A stretch of DNA of 64,000 nt from Coprobacter fastidiosus (GCF_030296935.1 NZ_AP028032.1:2542001-2606000), one strand, 5' to 3'; positions 18,257 through 31,108 are shown, numbered from the stretch's first letter. The notes: generated by a model not told the origin, from the sequence alone. Program-made: numbers and translations.

Positions 18257-18631
18257 TTATAGTTCTTGTTGGACGGGACTCTTTTTATTTTGAAATTCGT
18301 ATATTCCGGTTAAGATTAGTTTTAGTAATTCGCTACTTTGTTCGAAAAAAGCTTTGGCTAAAGTTACATTTATGGCAGAAGCCTGAGATAACATTTGTAT
18401 AATATGGATAGCTTTGTGTAGTTCTTCTATCGCTGTATTGAGTCTTTTAGGGGTGTTTACGCTGGCATAATCCATACAAATTGCATCGATAAGTCCTCCT
18501 GTAGTTATGATGCTATTTGTAAATTGTTGCATGAATATTACCGTAAAAGAAGGGGTATTTGTGTTTTTGATTAAATCTGTCGCTATCTGAGTAACAGATT
18601 GACTTTGAAGCATTAATTCTTTGCGATTCAT
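18257..18631 (-). CDS. Small helical hypothetical protein
   Basis: No family is firmly recognised. The start is placed at MNRKELMLQ (18631), because the 19 residues upstream of it (MFFNFINKS...) do not look like a signal and are poorly coded. The 124-residue product looks all-helical and amphipathic (QSVTQIATDLIKNT, TPKRLNTAIEELHKAIHIIQMLSQ, NVTLAKAFFEQSSELLKLILTGIYEF), consistent with a four-helix bundle, as in the 23S-rRNA-intervening-sequence-like family. That assignment is only a suggestion. No membrane segment or signal peptide is seen, so it is probably cytoplasmic. Confidence 0.6.
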   Translation of the reverse strand: MNRKELMLQSQSVTQIATDLIKNTNTPSFTVIFMQQFTNSIITTGGLIDAICMDYASVNTPKRLNTAIEELHKAIHIIQMLSQASAINVTLAKAFFEQSSELLKLILTGIYEFQNKKSPVQQEL

Positions 18632-18861
18632 AATTCTGTTTTTTTTTGGTATGGTATATGTACTTTTATTTATAAAATTAAAGAACAAACAGTGTGCAGA
18701 ATCTTGACATATTTTGTAATTATTCGATTAATATCTTAATTATTAATTGTTTATTGGATTGATGTGAAGGATTTGTTTTTTCTTGTTTTGAAAATGACCT
18801 TTTCAAAATGGAAAAGAGATTTTGCTAAAATGGAAAATATTCATAAAGGAATAATTTAAAT

Positions 18862-19320
18862 ATGGTACTTGAAAAAGAAGATTGTCGCGTTAGCACAAAA
18901 TTAATGGCGGTAGAGCCGGATGTTTTTATCCTCAAAGTTAAGTCTGATTATAGTTTGCCATTGTATCAGTTTTCTACTCGTGTATTTCAGGTCTTGGAAC
19001 AATTTAATGTTGCTGTTGTGCGAACTATTAGTTCTGGAGTTTGCTATACGTTGATTATAAATAAATTATGTCAAAAAGAAGATTTGTGTAATGCGTTGAG
19101 TAAGTTTGCAAAGGTTGATTTGTTTACGGGGTGTGCGGCGATTTTTATGAAATGGAAAGATCGTTTGCTCGCTAATGAGTTTGCTATTCAATTAAACTAT
19201 CATATACCTGTGATGTTGATTTCTTATGATATTGAACTTTGCTCATTTTGTATTTGTGTTGATCGTAAAAATATAAATTTTGTTCAAAAAATTATTCCTT
19301 GTTTAAAAGGAGATGTGTGA
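18862..19320 (+). CDS. Stand-alone protein resembling the tandem ACT regulatory region of aspartokinase
   Basis: The 152-residue protein has no kinase domain. Residues ~20-65 (DVFILKVKSDYSLPLYQFSTRVFQVL, then FNVAVVRTISSGVCYTLIIN) follow the pattern of the first ACT domain in aspartokinases (VKS...YGFL.KVFEIF...V...TSEVSVSLT). Residues ~80-150 (VDLFTGCAAIFMKWKDRL, FAIQLNYHIPVMLISYD, SFCICVDRKN, VQKIIPCL) follow the second ACT domain. In aspartokinase these domains bind lysine or threonine for feedback control. A separate copy could sense an amino acid or act as a decoy subunit; that is inference. The coding sequence is AT-rich. It sits upstream of another small amino-acid-related gene. Confidence 0.6.
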   Translation: MVLEKEDCRVSTKLMAVEPDVFILKVKSDYSLPLYQFSTRVFQVLEQFNVAVVRTISSGVCYTLIINKLCQKEDLCNALSKFAKVDLFTGCAAIFMKWKDRLLANEFAIQLNYHIPVMLISYDIELCSFCICVDRKNINFVQKIIPCLKGDV

Positions 19321-19547
19321 CCGTGCAGATGTTTTCTCGAATTTTGTCGTTATATTTGTCTCTCTAAAGGCTATGTTGTAGGAATAGTCGCCGGTTATAT
19401 TGTGACGATGGATTTGTGTAGATGATTTTATTTTTGGAATGGAAATTTGAAAAAAGAATAGCTATTTACAGATAAAGATTTCTCCGATTGTAAATAAAAT
19501 TCGATATGCTATCTTTATCTATAGATTATATGGCAAATAGTGCTATT

Positions 19548-20012
19548 ATGGAACAACAATTACAATTGAATGAGCATAATAAACAAGAATATCCGCCAAT
19601 GCATACGGTGGAACATATTTTGAATAGGACTATGATGAATTTGTTTGGATGCGGAAGAGCTGTTAGTGCACATATTGAAAAGAAAAAATCAAAGTGTGAT
19701 TATCTTTTAGCCGAAGCACCTACAAAAGAACAGATACAGAAAGTAGAGCAATGTGTAAATGATATTATAAAGCAAAATTTACCTGTGACTTTTGATTATA
19801 TTTCTAAAGAAGACGCTTGCGATAAATTTGATATGAAGCGTTTGCCGGATCATGTCAGTGAAACGGTACGTATTGTGCGTATTGGAGATTATGATGATTG
19901 TCTTTGTGTTGGTTTGCATGTAAAAAATACTTCAGAAATAGGACAGTTTGTGATTGTCAGTCATGATTATGCAGACGGGCGTTTGCGTATTCGTTTTAAA
20001 TTGGTGCAATAA
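19548..20012 (+). CDS. Stand-alone alanyl/threonyl-tRNA synthetase editing-domain-like protein
   Basis: The start at 19548 gives MEQQLQLNEHNK; an ATG at 19506 would add 14 residues and cannot be excluded. The ~154-residue product carries the HxxxH motif HTVEHIL (with NRTMMNLFG after it) and a later CxxxH motif, CVGLH, the metal-binding pair of the second additional domain of AlaRS and ThrRS and of AlaX proteins. These domains hydrolyse mischarged Ser- or Gly-tRNAAla. The N-terminal half of typical AlaX is missing, so it would be a minimal trans-editing factor or a divergent relative with another job. The conserved sequence around the motifs is good; the substrate is unknown. Confidence 0.65.
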   Translation: MEQQLQLNEHNKQEYPPMHTVEHILNRTMMNLFGCGRAVSAHIEKKKSKCDYLLAEAPTKEQIQKVEQCVNDIIKQNLPVTFDYISKEDACDKFDMKRLPDHVSETVRIVRIGDYDDCLCVGLHVKNTSEIGQFVIVSHDYADGRLRIRFKLVQ

Positions 20013-20480
20013 AACTGTCTATAGAAAAGTAATCGGAGGAATTTTTTTTATGTAACCGTTGGGTATATGAGATTTTGCGGAAAAGAGGTAACGCTGAGCC
20101 CGAGTGAGCATAAAGAAAGCTCAACATCCCTATCACGTAGCTTTTTATTCGAAAAAAAGTTTTGTATATAATAGAGTTATTTGCAGGCAGTTATAGAAAT
20201 ATTTATTGTAGGTATATAAAAAAGGCCAAAAAAAATTTGGAGGTAAGAGTTAAAGTTCTTACTTTTGCACACGCTTTTCGGGAGAGAGGGGCAGTAATAG
20301 AAAAAAGAGGGATTTTTTTTGGAGAATAAGAATGAAACCCTTAGATTTGCAGTCCGTTTCTGAATGAGAAAAGCAAGCGATCCTTGAAGAAATTACAATA
20401 GACAAAAAAAGTAGTACGAGACGAGTAAAAGTCTCCGTCACGAGCCAGCAGGTTGTGAAAAAGAAGTAAAAAGAAATCAT
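20013..20480 (+). promoter_or_regulatory. rRNA operon upstream region and leader
   Basis: No gene is supported. The region holds the rRNA promoter (20236-20267), and the ~210 bases between it and 16S form the transcribed leader. Left of the promoter the sequence is AT-rich, with no recognised element. Confidence 0.6.
20236..20267 (+). promoter_or_regulatory. rRNA operon promoter
   Basis: TTTG at 20236-20239, a 20-base spacer and TACTTTTG at 20260-20267 match the Bacteroidota consensus exactly. An A-rich tract (AAAAAAA) lies directly upstream and could act as an UP-like element. Confidence 0.75.
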
Positions 20481-22009
<1,529 letters not shown>

Positions 22010-22125
22010 CTGGAGCGACCTGCAAAAAAGGGCTAAAAGAGGAGATTATGTTCTCGTACTACGAAGGTCTATTGAAAGAGATACAATAAATAAGAGACAG
22101 CCACCGTTCCGGCAGGCGATTTGCC

Positions 22126-22199
22126 AGTCCTATAGCTCAGTAGGTTAGAGCGCTACACTGATAATGTAGAGGTCGGCAGTTCAAATCTGCCTGGGACTA
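22126..22199 (+). tRNA. tRNA-Ile (anticodon GAT)
   Basis: The cloverleaf has acceptor stem AGTCCTA/TGGGACT, D-arm TAGCTCAGTAGGTTAGAG, anticodon loop CTGATAA and T-arm GGCAGTTCAAATCTGCC. It lies in the 16S-23S spacer, the usual place. CCA is not encoded. Confidence 0.96.
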
Positions 22200-22215
22200 C
22201 CTGACAGAAGGTTAG

Positions 22216-22289
22216 GGGGGATTAGCTCAGCTGGCTAGAGCACCTGCTTTGCAAGCAGGGGGTCAACGGTTCGAATCCGTTATTCTCCA
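22216..22289 (+). tRNA. tRNA-Ala (anticodon TGC)
   Basis: Acceptor strands are GGGGGAT and ATTCTCC (two G-U pairs), anticodon loop TTTGCAA, and T-arm ACGGTTCGAATCCGT. It follows tRNA-Ile by 16 bases in the rRNA spacer. CCA is not encoded. Confidence 0.96.
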
Positions 22290-22412
22290 CGAAGAAGAGA
22301 TCATTGACATGTTGAAACGAAAGTAAATCGAATAAAAAAAACGAACGAGTATAACGCCGGTATATACGATACCGCACGTGAGATCGTCAGAAAAGATTTC
22401 ACGAGCACGGCG

Positions 22413-25286
<2,874 letters not shown>

Positions 25287-25376
25287 CTGCGAGAGCGGTA
25301 TATTATGTACGATGGCGTTATACGGGATGCAGTTTAGTGAAAAGATTTACGGACGAATCGACATGTCAAAGGAAAT

Positions 25377-25487
25377 TCAGGTGGTTATAGCGTCAGGGAT
25401 CCACCTCTACCCATACCGAACAGAGAAGTTAAGCCTGACCACGCCGATGGTACTGCGTAAAAGTGGGAGAGTAGGTAGCCGCCGATT
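25377..25487 (+). rRNA. rrf: 5S ribosomal RNA
   Basis: The segment has the terminal helix GGTGG/CCGCC, the loop CCATACCGAACAGAGAAG, and the GCCGATGGTACTGCG segment typical of Bacteroidetes 5S rRNA. The boundaries are estimated from pairing of the two ends. Confidence 0.92.
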
Positions 25488-25498
25488 TTAGATAGGAA

Positions 25499-25532
25499 GG
25501 GGGAGACGAGAAAAAATCGTCTCCCCTTTTTT
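25499..25532 (+). terminator. rRNA operon terminator
   Basis: GGGGAGACGA pairs with TCGTCTCCCC around a 7-base A-rich loop, followed by TTTTTT. Confidence 0.92.
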
Positions 25533-25539
25533 ATCCCCC

Positions 25540-26063
25540 CCTCTTTCTCCCCTTTGTATCATCCTCTCCCTTGTCCGGAGATCAAGGAGTAGATATTCTT
25601 GTCTTCTTGAAAAAGATGATTTTTGGGAAAGTTCATGTTATTATGTTTTTTTAAGAGTATATATTGCAGCATTCTTTTTTATATATTCATCTATTAATAT
25701 GTAATTTTAGATGCTCTATAGGGCTTTCTTAGTATCTTATTAAATTTGTTCAAAGCTTATTTATAAGTTGCATTTAAGTTTTTTAGTATGCTTATTTCTG
25801 GTGCAGTTTTTTTTAATTGATAGAGTTTACTATAAAGAGAAGAAGTCTGAATGTTGATATTTGGACTTCTTTATTTTTTTAGGGTTGAATAATATCCTTT
25901 CTTTTTTCTGTGAAAAGTTTTGTTTTTCAGATAAAAACCGTACCTTTGCGAGCCGATTATTATCAAAGTTTGAGAAAATTTTAGTAGATAGCTTCCGCTT
26001 CAGTGTCCGAAGAGGGGTTAGCTATGTGCATTTTAAGTAATTAACAAATAAAAATTTTAAGCA
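25540..26063 (+). promoter_or_regulatory. Intergenic region with rplM promoter and likely ribosomal-protein leader
   Basis: The first ~380 bases are AT-rich and hold nothing I recognise. A promoter sits at 25919-25948: TTTG (25919-25922), an 18-base spacer and TACCTTTG (25941-25948). The ~110-base leader that follows can fold into ATAGCT (25988-25993) with AGCTAT (26020-26025) enclosing CTTC/GAAG. Leaders that autoregulate L13 are described in Bacteroidia; this fits in position, but the match was not verified. Confidence 0.55.
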
Positions 26064-26519
26064 GTGGATACTTTAAGTTATAAGACCATTTCTGCAAACA
26101 AAGCAACTGTACAAAAAGAATGGGTTGTAGTAGATGCAACCGATCAGGTGTTGGGACGTTTGTCGGCTAAGGTTGCCAAATTATTGAGAGGCAAATATAA
26201 ACCGAGCTATACTCCGCACGTAGATTGTGGTGACAATGTAATTATTATCAATGCGGATAAAGTTATTTTGACCGGAAATAAATGGACAGATCGTGTGTAT
26301 TTGAATTTTACAGGCTATCCTGGTGGTCAGAAAAAAACTTCGCCTGCTGAATTGATTAAGAAAGGCGAAGCGAAATTATTTAATAGAGTAGTAAAAGGTA
26401 TGTTGCCTAAGAATAAATTGGGAGCTCAATTGTTGAGAAACCTATATGTATATGCAGGATCGGAACATCCGCACGCAGCACAACAACCTAAAACAATTGA
26501 TATAAATTCTCTTAAATAA
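26064..26519 (+). CDS. rplM: 50S ribosomal protein L13
   Basis: The 151-residue protein matches L13 length, with the signature DQVLGRLSAKVAKLLRGK (~28-45) and the KLFNRVVKGMLPKNKLGAQLLRNLYVY region (~108-135). The start codon is GTG at 26064. It is the first gene of the canonical rplM-rpsI-rpsB-tsf set and lies behind a probable structured leader. It binds 23S rRNA early in large-subunit assembly. Confidence 0.97.
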   Translation: MDTLSYKTISANKATVQKEWVVVDATDQVLGRLSAKVAKLLRGKYKPSYTPHVDCGDNVIIINADKVILTGNKWTDRVYLNFTGYPGGQKKTSPAELIKKGEAKLFNRVVKGMLPKNKLGAQLLRNLYVYAGSEHPHAAQQPKTIDINSLK

Positions 26520-26524
26520 GCAGT

Positions 26525-26911
26525 ATGGAAGTAGTTAATGCAATAGGAAGACGAAAAGCTGCAGTTGCACGTGTATTCGTAAGCGAAGGAACAGGTGTTA
26601 TCACTATCAATAAAAGAGATCTTGCCGTATATTTCCCTTCAAGTATTCTTCAGTATGTTGTAAAACAACCGTTGAACAAACTGGGTGTAGCTGAAAAATA
26701 TGATATTAAAGTAAATTTGGACGGCGGAGGTTTCAAGGGACAAGCAGAAGCGTTGCGTTTGGCAATTGCCCGTGCATTGGTAAAAATTAATCCTGAAGAT
26801 AAACCGGCATTGAAAGCCGAAGGATTTATGACTCGTGATCCTCGTTCTGTTGAACGTAAGAAACCGGGACAACCGAAAGCGAGAAAGAGATTCCAGTTCA
26901 GCAAACGTTAA
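26525..26911 (+). CDS. rpsI: 30S ribosomal protein S9
   Basis: The 128-residue protein starts with MEVVNAIGRRKAAVARV and ends in the basic tail KKPGQPKARKRFQFSKR, whose last residues contact P-site tRNA. The GGGFKGQAEALRLAIARAL segment is the usual S9 signature. It begins five bases after the rplM stop, so the two are cotranscribed. Confidence 0.98.
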   Translation: MEVVNAIGRRKAAVARVFVSEGTGVITINKRDLAVYFPSSILQYVVKQPLNKLGVAEKYDIKVNLDGGGFKGQAEALRLAIARALVKINPEDKPALKAEGFMTRDPRSVERKKPGQPKARKRFQFSKR

Positions 26912-27050
26912 TATTTTTGCTTATTTTCTCGCGGCAAGTATTCAGCGTTTAGTATCCAAATTGCCGGGACTCTGTCTCAGAGGTTTACTCAATGGAAGAT
27001 TACCCTGCAATTGAATTAGTAGAATGTAAACGAACTAAAAAAAAGAAAAA
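26912..27050 (+). promoter_or_regulatory. rpsB upstream promoter and structured leader
   Basis: A possible -7 box, TATTTTTG (26912-26919), lies directly after rpsI. The following RNA can form CGGCAA/TTGCCG (26932-26937 with 26961-26966) and CTCTG/CAGAG (26970-26974 with 26978-26982). Length and position suggest a cis-regulatory leader for S2-EF-Ts; this is inference. Confidence 0.5.
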
Positions 27051-27890
27051 ATGTCTATTACAAATTTTGACCAATTATTAGAAGCCGGTGTTCACTTCGG
27101 ACACTTGAAAAGAAAATGGAACCCGGCAATGGCTCCTTATATTTTTATGGAGCGCAATGGTATCCATATCATTGACCTTTATAAAACAGTTGCTAAAGTC
27201 GATGAAGCTGCTGCTGCACTGAAACAGATTGCGAAATCAGGTAAAAAGGTGCTTTTTGTAGCGACTAAAAAACAAGCTAAACAAGTAGTCGCTGATAAAG
27301 CTGCTGCTGTAAATATGCCTTACGTTATTGAACGTTGGCCTGGTGGTATGTTGACTAACTTCCCTACGATTCGTAAGGCTGTTAAGAAAATGACTACTAT
27401 CGATAAAATGACTAAAGACGGGACTTTCGACAATTTGTCGAAACGTGAAAAATTGCAAGTGACTCGTCAGCGTGCTAAACTTGAAAAGACGTTGGGCAGT
27501 ATTGCTGATTTGACCCGTCTTCCTTCGGCTCTTTTTGTTGTCGATGTAATGAAAGAGCATATTGCTGTGCGTGAAGCGAATCGTTTGGGTATTCCGGTAT
27601 TTGCTATGGTAGATACGAATTCTGACCCTTCGAATGTCGATTTTGTTATTCCGGCAAACGATGATGCTACAAAATCTATCGAGGTTATTCTCGGTGCAGT
27701 ATGTGGTGCTATTGCTGAAGGTCTTGAAGAAAGAAAAGCTGAAAAAGTAGATGTTGAAGCTGCAGAAGGCGAAGCTCCTAAAAAAGAGAGAAAAACTCGC
27801 GCTGTGAAAAAAGAAAGAACTAAAAAGGAGGATGACGAAGCATTGAATGCTAACGTTGCCGAAAAGTTCATGAAAGACGTTGAAGAATAA
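27051..27890 (+). CDS. rpsB: 30S ribosomal protein S2
   Basis: The 279-residue protein has the S2 signature at its start (LLEAGVHFGHLKRKWNPAM) and the P-D-A-type central motif region GIPVFAMVDTNSDPSNVDFVIPANDDA (~178-205). The C-terminal ~45 residues form a charged, Lys/Glu-rich tail longer than in E. coli, a Bacteroidetes trait. It is followed by tsf, the usual arrangement. Confidence 0.98.
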   Translation: MSITNFDQLLEAGVHFGHLKRKWNPAMAPYIFMERNGIHIIDLYKTVAKVDEAAAALKQIAKSGKKVLFVATKKQAKQVVADKAAAVNMPYVIERWPGGMLTNFPTIRKAVKKMTTIDKMTKDGTFDNLSKREKLQVTRQRAKLEKTLGSIADLTRLPSALFVVDVMKEHIAVREANRLGIPVFAMVDTNSDPSNVDFVIPANDDATKSIEVILGAVCGAIAEGLEERKAEKVDVEAAEGEAPKKERKTRAVKKERTKKEDDEALNANVAEKFMKDVEE

Positions 27891-27994
27891 TAAATATTTA
27901 ACATTCAGTCTATAACAGAGAGTGAGTTTCGTTTTGTATCGAGACTTACTCTTTGTGTATTAAATTTAATAATCAATTAAAAGGAGAAAAATAT

Positions 27995-28819
27995 ATGGCA
28001 GTTACAATGGCAGATATTACCAAGCTTCGTAAAATGACAGGAGCAGGTATGATGGATTGCAAAAATGCATTAAATGAAGCTAACGGAGATTTTGACGGAG
28101 CAATGGAAATTATCCGTAAAAGAGGTCAGGCTATTGCCGCTAAACGTGAAGATCGTGAAGCTTCGGAAGGTTGTGTATTGGCTGCAACAAAAGGAGATTT
28201 CGCTGCGATCGTCGCTCTGAAATGTGAGACAGACTTCGTTGCTCAAAATAAAGATTTCGTTGCTTTGACTCAATCGATTTTGGATGCTGCATTGGAGAAT
28301 AAACCTGCAGATCTTGAAGCTCTGAAAGCTTTGACTATAGATGGGCGTTCTATTGCAGACTTGATCGTTGACCGTAGTGGTGTTACCGGAGAAAAAATGG
28401 AACTCGGTTTCTATGAGTTTGTACAAGCTCCTTCTACAATATTTTATATTCACCCGGGAAATAAATTGGCTACTATCGTAGGGTTCAATCTTCCTGAAGT
28501 TGAATATCAAGTAGCTCGTGATGTGGCTATGCAAGTTGCGGCAATGAATCCTATTTCGGTGAGCCGTGATGAAGTTCCTGCTGATGTTGTTGCAAAGGAA
28601 TTGGAAATCGCAAAGGATAAAGCTCGTCAAGAAGGCAAGAAAGAAGAAATGCTCGATAAGATTGCTCAAGGACGTATTAATAAATTCTTCCAAGAATCGA
28701 CATTGCTCGAACAAGCTTTTGTAAAAGAGCCGAAAGAATCTATTCAGCAGTATCTTAAATCTCATAATAAGGATTTGACTGTTACGGCATTTAAACGTAT
28801 CACATTGAATGCTGAATAA
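27995..28819 (+). CDS. tsf: Elongation factor Ts
   Basis: The start at 27995 (MAVTMADITKLR) is chosen because AAAGGAG lies 8-14 bases upstream and the N-terminus then aligns with the family. The 274-residue protein has the signature LRKMTGAGMMDCKNALNEANGD (~10-31) and CETDFVAQN (~74-82). It exchanges nucleotide on EF-Tu in the cytoplasm. It follows rpsB by about 100 bases and is closed by a strong terminator. Confidence 0.97.
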   Translation: MAVTMADITKLRKMTGAGMMDCKNALNEANGDFDGAMEIIRKRGQAIAAKREDREASEGCVLAATKGDFAAIVALKCETDFVAQNKDFVALTQSILDAALENKPADLEALKALTIDGRSIADLIVDRSGVTGEKMELGFYEFVQAPSTIFYIHPGNKLATIVGFNLPEVEYQVARDVAMQVAAMNPISVSRDEVPADVVAKELEIAKDKARQEGKKEEMLDKIAQGRINKFFQESTLLEQAFVKEPKESIQQYLKSHNKDLTVTAFKRITLNAE

Positions 28820-28845
28820 TTTTTGAGGTGTTAATCGATATAGAG

Positions 28846-28878
28846 AAGCGTGTTTCTGTTCTGGGAACACGCTTTTTT
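28846..28878 (+). terminator. rpsB-tsf terminator
   Basis: AAGCGTGTT and AACACGCTT form the stem with an 11-base loop, followed by a six-T run. Confidence 0.85.
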
Positions 28879-28949
28879 CGTATATTTGGTTTGCAACAAT
28901 ATTTTTCGGTTTATAGCGTTTTAACAATGTATATTTAATTGAAATTACG

Positions 28950-30101
28950 ATGCAGAATATTTATGATGCCCGTCAGAAAGTAAAAATAGTGTTCCTTTTG
29001 GTTTCTATGTTACTGGTGGGTATTTTTTTGTATATATCGAATCAGTTGGTTGCAGATCTTTCTGTGGAGGAGCGTAATAAGATGGAGATCTGGGCAGAAG
29101 CGACACGAGAGGTGGCGAGTAATGATACCGATATGGATATGGGTTTGATTTTGAAGATTATTCAAAGCAATACCTCTATCCCCGTGATTGTTGCCGACGA
29201 ACAAGATAGTATTCGTCAGATATTAAACTTGAAGATTCCTGAAAAATCTCCGGATATTTATTTGAGAAAAAAGCTCGAAGAGTTTAAATCGGGATCTAAT
29301 AAAATAGAAATTTATATCGATGAGCATACACGTCAATATTTATATTATGATGATTCTATTTTACTTAAGCGCCTTTCTTATTTCCCTTATATTCAATTGG
29401 CAGTTATGCTGCTTTTTATATTAATTGCTTATTTAGCGTTAATGAGTAGTAAGAAAGCGGAACAAAATAAAGTATGGGTGGGACTGTCGAAGGAAACCGC
29501 TCATCAATTAGGTACTCCTATTTCGTCTTTATTGGCATGGCTTGATCTGTTGGAGCTGAACGGTGTAGATAAGGATTTGTTAAATGATATGGGTAAAGAC
29601 GTAAAGCGTTTGTCTGTTATTGCCGAGCGATTTTCGAAAATAGGATCGAAACCGGAGATGAAGTTTATGTATATAAATGAGGTACTGGTGAATGCTACAG
29701 ATTATATGCGCCGACGGATTTCAAATAAAGTACAGTTAATGACGCATCTGCCGGAAGAGCCTATCGGAGGAATGTACTGTCTGCCTCTATTGGAGTGGGT
29801 TATTGAAAATTTGTGTAAGAATGCAATTGATGCGATGGATGGAGAAGGAAGTATTGATGTTTCGTTACAAGCAGATAAAGATAAATGCTATATCGATGTA
29901 AGAGATACGGGAAAAGGTATTCCTCGCAAACGATTCAAAACGGTATTCAATCCCGGATATACGACTAAAAAGAGGGGTTGGGGATTGGGATTGACTTTGG
30001 TAAAACGTATAATCGAAGAGTATCATGAAGGGCGTATATATGTTAAGGAGTCCGAGCCGGGAAAGGGAACTACTTTCAGGATAGAGCTGAAGCGTTCTTG
30101 A
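28950..30101 (+). CDS. Membrane sensor histidine kinase
   Basis: The 383-residue kinase has two membrane segments (~11-31 and ~147-165) around a ~115-residue periplasmic sensor of unknown fold. The H-box is KETAHQLGTPISSLLAW, with phospho-accepting His at ~185. The ATPase domain carries the N-box ENLCKNAIDAM, G1 DTGKGIPRKRF and G2 GWGLGLTLVKRI. No HAMP domain is evident. No response regulator gene is adjacent, so this is an orphan kinase whose partner must be elsewhere. The sensed signal cannot be inferred from the sequence. Confidence 0.93.
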   Translation: MQNIYDARQKVKIVFLLVSMLLVGIFLYISNQLVADLSVEERNKMEIWAEATREVASNDTDMDMGLILKIIQSNTSIPVIVADEQDSIRQILNLKIPEKSPDIYLRKKLEEFKSGSNKIEIYIDEHTRQYLYYDDSILLKRLSYFPYIQLAVMLLFILIAYLALMSSKKAEQNKVWVGLSKETAHQLGTPISSLLAWLDLLELNGVDKDLLNDMGKDVKRLSVIAERFSKIGSKPEMKFMYINEVLVNATDYMRRRISNKVQLMTHLPEEPIGGMYCLPLLEWVIENLCKNAIDAMDGEGSIDVSLQADKDKCYIDVRDTGKGIPRKRFKTVFNPGYTTKKRGWGLGLTLVKRIIEEYHEGRIYVKESEPGKGTTFRIELKRS

Positions 30102-30186
30102 CGGTGCTCGGGTATATAAATTTTTCCTGATTAAAATATGTTTATTGTGTTGATTTTTGCAAAGATGCAATAAAAACAGGCGAAAA

Positions 30187-30219
30187 TTTGACGGGTAAAG
30201 ATTATTTTTTATACCTTTG
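30187..30219 (+). promoter_or_regulatory. Promoter of the DUF177-rpmF genes
   Basis: TTTG at 30187-30190, a 21-base spacer and TACCTTTG at 30212-30219 match the consensus exactly. The predicted start of transcription is about 18 bases before the TTG start codon, so the leader is very short. Confidence 0.72.
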
Positions 30220-30242
30220 CAGGGTTTTAACGTCTGTAATCA

Positions 30243-30821
30243 TTGGGAAAGTTCAATTTATATAAGATACCGTTAAAAAGTCTGCCTGAAGGAACTCAAA
30301 ATTATGAGTACCACTTGGATGATCAATTCTTTAAGAATATCGATGGTCCGGAAGTGCAGAGAGGATCAGTAGATGTGGCTCTGTCGGTAAAAAGGACAGG
30401 GGGAACATTCGAATTAAAATTTGCGATTAACGGGATTATTTTAATTCCTTGTGATCGATGTCTTGACAATATGGATTTTGAGGTTGCTACGAATGAACAT
30501 TTGTATGTGAAGTTCGGAAGTGAATATAGTGAGGAGAATGATGACGTGGTTATCGTTCCCGAAGCCGAAGGTGAAATCAATATTGCATGGTTTTTGTATG
30601 AGTTTATAGCATTGACTATTCCGTTGAAGCATGTGCATCCGGCAGGGAAGTGTAATAAGACTATGAGTATGAAATTGAAAAAACATTCTGCTCGCTCTGC
30701 CGATGATGGAGATGAAGATGATAACGGGATTTTTGATGACGAATCTGATGCGGACGATATGACAAATGAAGAAACAGACCCGAGATGGGACGAGTTGAAG
30801 AAATTAATAGATAATAATTAA
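30243..30821 (+). CDS. YceD/DUF177-family protein (23S rRNA accumulation factor-like)
   Basis: The 192-residue protein starts at TTG 30243: an in-frame stop two codons upstream excludes an earlier start, and no later methionine occurs before the conserved domain. The DUF177 core is seen in PCDRCLDNMDFEV (~75-87), with the CxxC, and in INIAWFLYEFIALTIPLKHVHP (~118-140). The C-terminal tail is acidic (DDGDEDDNGIFDDESDADD). In other bacteria YceD-type proteins affect 23S rRNA levels, and the gene nearly always precedes rpmF, as here (13 bases). Confidence 0.88.
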   Translation: MGKFNLYKIPLKSLPEGTQNYEYHLDDQFFKNIDGPEVQRGSVDVALSVKRTGGTFELKFAINGIILIPCDRCLDNMDFEVATNEHLYVKFGSEYSEENDDVVIVPEAEGEINIAWFLYEFIALTIPLKHVHPAGKCNKTMSMKLKKHSARSADDGDEDDNGIFDDESDADDMTNEETDPRWDELKKLIDNN

Positions 30822-30834
30822 AAGTAATAAGAAA

Positions 30835-31020
30835 ATGGCACATCCTAAAAGAAAACAATCGAAGACAAGAACAGCTAAAAGAAGAACTCACGATAAGGCT
30901 GTAGCTCCTACATTGGCAGTATGTCCTAACTGCGGTGCATGGCATATTTATCATACAGTATGCGGTGAATGCGGTTACTATCGCGGTAAATTAGCTATCG
31001 AAAAAGAAGCTGCTGTTTAA
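30835..31020 (+). CDS. rpmF: 50S ribosomal protein L32
   Basis: The 61-residue protein starts MAHPKRKQSKTRTAKRRTH and carries a zinc-ribbon pair CPNC (~30-33) and CGEC (~43-46), so it is the zinc-binding type. It is cotranscribed with the DUF177 gene. A terminator lies before fabH, so read-through or a separate promoter may drive fabH. Confidence 0.97.
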   Translation: MAHPKRKQSKTRTAKRRTHDKAVAPTLAVCPNCGAWHIYHTVCGECGYYRGKLAIEKEAAV

Positions 31021-31056
31021 ATTGCCAGACGGCAATCGGCGAGCTTATAAGATCTG

Positions 31057-31088
31057 GCCCTAAATAGGAAGGTTTAGGGCATTTTTTT
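31057..31088 (+). terminator. Terminator between rpmF and fabH
   Basis: GCCCTAAA pairs with TTTAGGGC around an 8-base loop, followed by seven T within 31082-31088. A smaller hairpin ATTGCC/GGCAAT lies just upstream at 31021-31036. Confidence 0.75.
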
Positions 31089-31108
31089 AATTTGCCTATT
31101 TACTGACT

